Part shown: piece after piece, positions 5,580 to 7,307 of the stretch | How positions within the stretch are numbered: position 1 is the stretch's first letter | How the letters are laid out: the number at the start of each line of letters is the position of its first letter | NCBI GenBank assembly: GCA_016210435.1 | Contig: JACQUF010000263.1 | Location: 1-7,307, forward strand | Direction: 5' to 3' | Source: Chloroflexota bacterium | GTDB lineage: Bacteria; Chloroflexota; Dehalococcoidia; Lucifugimonadales; Lucifugimonadaceae | DNA length: 7,307 nucleotides | Made by a program: the position numbers and the translations under genes | Notes under the pieces: model-generated | Told to the model about the DNA's origin: nothing | The model's input: the letters and a program-made list of their open reading frames with translations, nothing else | The model's database searches: none

Positions 5580-6362
5580 ATGATGCCGGTGCTACCTGGC
5601 GAAGGTCGCGTCCCGTACATACCCCTGCCGCGCAAGAAGCCGGCGTATTCGGGCCGGATCGTCGTGCCCCGCGAGGACGGCATCATCGAACGACATGAGT
5701 TCGGCTCGTTCATCAAACTGCTGTGCAAGGAGACGACGGCAGACGACACGTTTACGCTCGGCGAACGGACCTACGAGCCTGGGATGGCTACCAGGCCAAT
5801 CGAAGGAGGTCCAAGCGAAGCCATCCACGTCCTGGAGGGCAGGGGAGTGCTTCGTGCATGGCTGGATGGCGACTCTCGGAGCAGGCCGACCGAGATTCCC
5901 CTCGGTCCTGGGTTGGAGGTCATAGTCACCCAGAATCTCCGCCACGCGATCGAGAATCAAGGCAATACGCCGCTTGTGGCGCTGGTCACGATCTGTCACG
6001 CCGACTATCCGGCCTACCCGCACCACTATCCCGCGATCTTCGAGCCGGGGAAGGGCAACACGCTCCACATGCACGACAACCGGATAGAGGGGTTCTACGT
6101 CGTGTCAGGTCCCGGTTCGATTGCGATCGCCGACCCTGAGAACACTTTGGTGCGCGACTTTGTGGTCCCGCCCCGCGGCGCGGCTTACAAGCCGATGTAT
6201 GTGTTTCACCGCCAGTACAACCATGAACCAGACGGCGAACCCTGCTACTGGATCCACAGCATGGTCGTATACACGCACCGGGGAAGTCGAATGCCACAGC
6301 TCCACGTGCGGCAGCACGGTGCGGATGGCAAGACCCCGATCTGGGAGAGGTCTACGACCTAG
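5580..6362 (+). CDS. bicupin protein with one complete metal site
   Basis: The 260-residue protein contains two cupin barrels. The first (about 57-140) has the shape of a cupin (AIHVLEGRGVLRAW at 81-94, RHAIENQGNTPL at 121-132) but keeps only scattered ligands (H83, H122). The second (about 155-232) has the motif HMHDNRIEGFYVVSGPG, with H163, H165 and E170, plus H210 in PMYVFHRQYN. This is a full three-His-one-Glu metal set of the kind found in cupin dioxygenases, isomerases and lyases. No signal peptide is visible, so it is probably cytoplasmic. It lies 22 bp after the enolase-superfamily gene and is very likely co-transcribed with it, which suggests they act on the same or successive substrates. 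The specific reaction is not recognisable, and sugar or oxo-acid isomerisation and ring cleavage are both possible. A strong ribosome binding site supports ATG 5580. Confidence 0.87.
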   Translation: MMPVLPGEGRVPYIPLPRKKPAYSGRIVVPREDGIIERHEFGSFIKLLCKETTADDTFTLGERTYEPGMATRPIEGGPSEAIHVLEGRGVLRAWLDGDSRSRPTEIPLGPGLEVIVTQNLRHAIENQGNTPLVALVTICHADYPAYPHHYPAIFEPGKGNTLHMHDNRIEGFYVVSGPGSIAIADPENTLVRDFVVPPRGAAYKPMYVFHRQYNHEPDGEPCYWIHSMVVYTHRGSRMPQLHVRQHGADGKTPIWERSTT

Positions 6363-6522
6363 ACCCGGAATAGCGGACCCGGTCGCGGGATACGATCAGC
6401 TCCCTGGCCTTTTCGGTGAGGAGATCGAGCGCCGTAGGCCCGACATTATCGGTACCGGCAGTCTTGCCAGCGGCTCGTGCGCGCTTTTCCACGTCCGCCG
6501 TGGCACCTCGAGCCGCTCGCAT
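6352..6522 (-). CDS. possible small hypothetical protein, 56 residues
   Basis: A minus-strand frame from ATG 6522 ends at a TAG whose three bases are 6354-6352. AGGTGG lies 7 bases before the ATG, a fair Shine-Dalgarno sequence. The peptide is basic and probably helical; its C-terminal half (ALDLLTEKARELIVSRDRV) looks amphipathic, with mainly G or C at third codon positions. The frame remains open upstream to an ATG at 6678, but that extension is low-complexity, Arg-rich, and has no ribosome binding site. The stop overlaps the 3' end of the bicupin gene by 11 bp, tail to tail. No family is recognised. It may be a real small gene, the remnant of a longer one, or chance. Confidence 0.35.
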   Translation of the reverse strand: MRAARGATADVEKRARAAGKTAGTDNVGPTALDLLTEKARELIVSRDRVRYSGSRS

Positions 6523-6703
6523 CTGCGATCCACCTAAGCCCGTCCCGCGCCGACGGTTCGACGACTTTGCCCTGGAATCTCCCGAAATCGGCGCGGGTCT
6601 TCGTCGTTCAGTGTGCTCCACCATCAGAGCCGGATTGGCGTGACTGTAACCTCGGTGGCGCAGATCCCCACTAATCATGTGTCAGCATTCACTTGGGGCG
6701 GTA
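6363..6703. other. intergenic stretch between the bicupin and the sigma factor
   Basis: These roughly 340 bases hold no well-supported gene apart from the possible small minus-strand ORF at 6352-6522. No convincing intrinsic terminator follows the bicupin; the best hairpin there is CCCG-GTCG-CGGG, without a T-run. No convincing promoter for the sigma gene was found. No tRNA, repeat array or insertion-sequence end was seen. Confidence 0.5.
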
Positions 6704-7307
6704 ATGAACAACCCCTGCGGTCAACGTGAACTTGTGCTGCGGGCACAATCGGGTGACGCCCGCGCGCTCGGCGACCTGGTCGAAGGTCATCGGTCGCTCG
6801 GGCTGCGCGTTGCCCGGAGGATGGTGGCTGGCTCGGATGTTGCCGCAGACATCGTGCAGGACGCCGCAATCGAGGTCGTACGCTCGATTCACCAGCTACG
6901 TGATCCGGGCCGCTTTTCGAGTTGGTTTTGCGGGATCGTCCTCAACCTCTGCCGCGCGCACCTGCGCAGCCGAGTTCGAGCTGACGAAACTTCTCTCGAC
7001 CTGCTCCACGACGGTCTTCGGTTTGAAGCGATCGACTTTGCGTCAACCGAACCGGATCCGGCCGACGCCCTCGTCGAGAAAGAAATCCGCGAGAAGGTGC
7101 TAGACGCGGTCGGCGAGCTGCCAGTCACGCTCAGAGTACCTGCGCTGCTCTATTACTTCGAGCAGCTGACGCTCCGAGAAATCGCGGCCGGTATGGGGAT
7201 TTCCGTGGGCAACGTGAAGGTCCGGCTTCATCGAGCCCGTCTTCGGCTAAGGGAACGGTTGTTGGCCACCGGTCGATTGCCGGCTGCCATCCGCAACGAA
7301 GTAGAAA
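6704..7307 (+). CDS. ECF-type sigma-70 family RNA polymerase sigma factor (3' end outside the window)
   Basis: The frame runs open from ATG 6704 to the window edge, giving 201 codons with no stop. Region 2 covers about residues 24-90: the -10-recognition and core-binding helix DVAADIVQDAAIEVVRSI (45-62) is followed by DPGRFSSWFCGIVLNLCRAHLRSR (67-90). Region 4 covers about 133-187: AVGELPVTLRVPALLYYFEQ (135-154), the helix-turn-helix LTLREIAAGMGISVGNVKVR (155-174), then HRARLRLRERL. Regions 1 and 3 are absent, as in ECF (group 4) factors. A linker of about 40 residues joins the two domains. The sequence continues past region 4 (ATGRLPAAIRNEVE), so there may be a C-terminal extension. An in-frame ATG at 6677 would add nine residues; neither start has a good ribosome binding site (only GGGGCGG just before 6704). 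No anti-sigma gene is visible. It would direct RNA polymerase to its own promoter set, possibly in response to stress. Confidence 0.9.
   Translation, partial: MNNPCGQRELVLRAQSGDARALGDLVEGHRSLGLRVARRMVAGSDVAADIVQDAAIEVVRSIHQLRDPGRFSSWFCGIVLNLCRAHLRSRVRADETSLDLLHDGLRFEAIDFASTEPDPADALVEKEIREKVLDAVGELPVTLRVPALLYYFEQLTLREIAAGMGISVGNVKVRLHRARLRLRERLLATGRLPAAIRNEVE

Noticed and set aside
5592..6074. Minus-strand open frame of 160 codons
   Set aside because: It is antisense to the bicupin gene, which has a strong ribosome binding site and cupin motifs.
6363..6420. Terminator after the bicupin gene
   Set aside because: The hairpins found (such as CCCG-GTCG-CGGG) have very short stems and no following T-run.
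1..7307. CRISPR array, tRNA/rRNA genes or insertion-sequence ends
   Set aside because: No regularly spaced direct repeats, cloverleaf-like segments, transposase motifs or terminal inverted repeats with target duplications were seen in reading the window.

Overview
The window is GC-rich, bacterial and densely coded, and it is cut at both ends. The gene content (a paired DUF1800/DUF1501 set, an NHL-repeat propeller, an enolase-superfamily enzyme beside a bicupin, and an ECF-type sigma factor) resembles environmental Chloroflexota such as the SAR202/Dehalococcoidia lineages, which are known for many enolase-superfamily paralogues. That placement is an inference from gene families, not from a marker gene. 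Two starts are TTG, and one gene may be translated without a leader.

Layout. (1) At the left edge is the 3' end of an unidentified plus-strand gene with a charged, coiled-coil-like C-terminus (3-182). It overlaps tail to tail with the next gene by 42 bp. (2) A four-gene minus-strand operon runs from about 4412 down to 141: DUF1800 (2934-4313), DUF1501 (1705-2889), a six-bladed NHL-type propeller (563-1669) and a small four-helix membrane protein (141-560). Gaps are 44, 35 and 2 bp. A good sigma70-type promoter (TTGACG, 17 bp, TAGATT) lies in front of it, and the first three genes have clear Shine-Dalgarno sequences. (3) A divergent plus-strand pair follows: an enolase-superfamily protein with an altered active site (4475-5557) and a bicupin (5580-6362), 22 bp apart. 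(4) A poorly coding stretch of about 340 bp (6363-6703) may hold one small minus-strand ORF. (5) At the right edge is the start of an ECF-type sigma factor (6704 onward). It is open to the window end.

How it may work together: the DUF1800 and DUF1501 families commonly occur as neighbours and are usually exported, but here neither protein, nor the propeller, carries a visible signal peptide. The operon may therefore encode a cytoplasmic or membrane-tethered assembly with the last-gene membrane protein as anchor (inference). The enolase and bicupin look like a small catabolic pair acting on an unknown acid or sugar-acid substrate. The two operons share a near-identical 12-base element (TAGAWTGCGGCC) at their -10/start regions in inverted orientation, which suggests common control from the divergent intergenic region.
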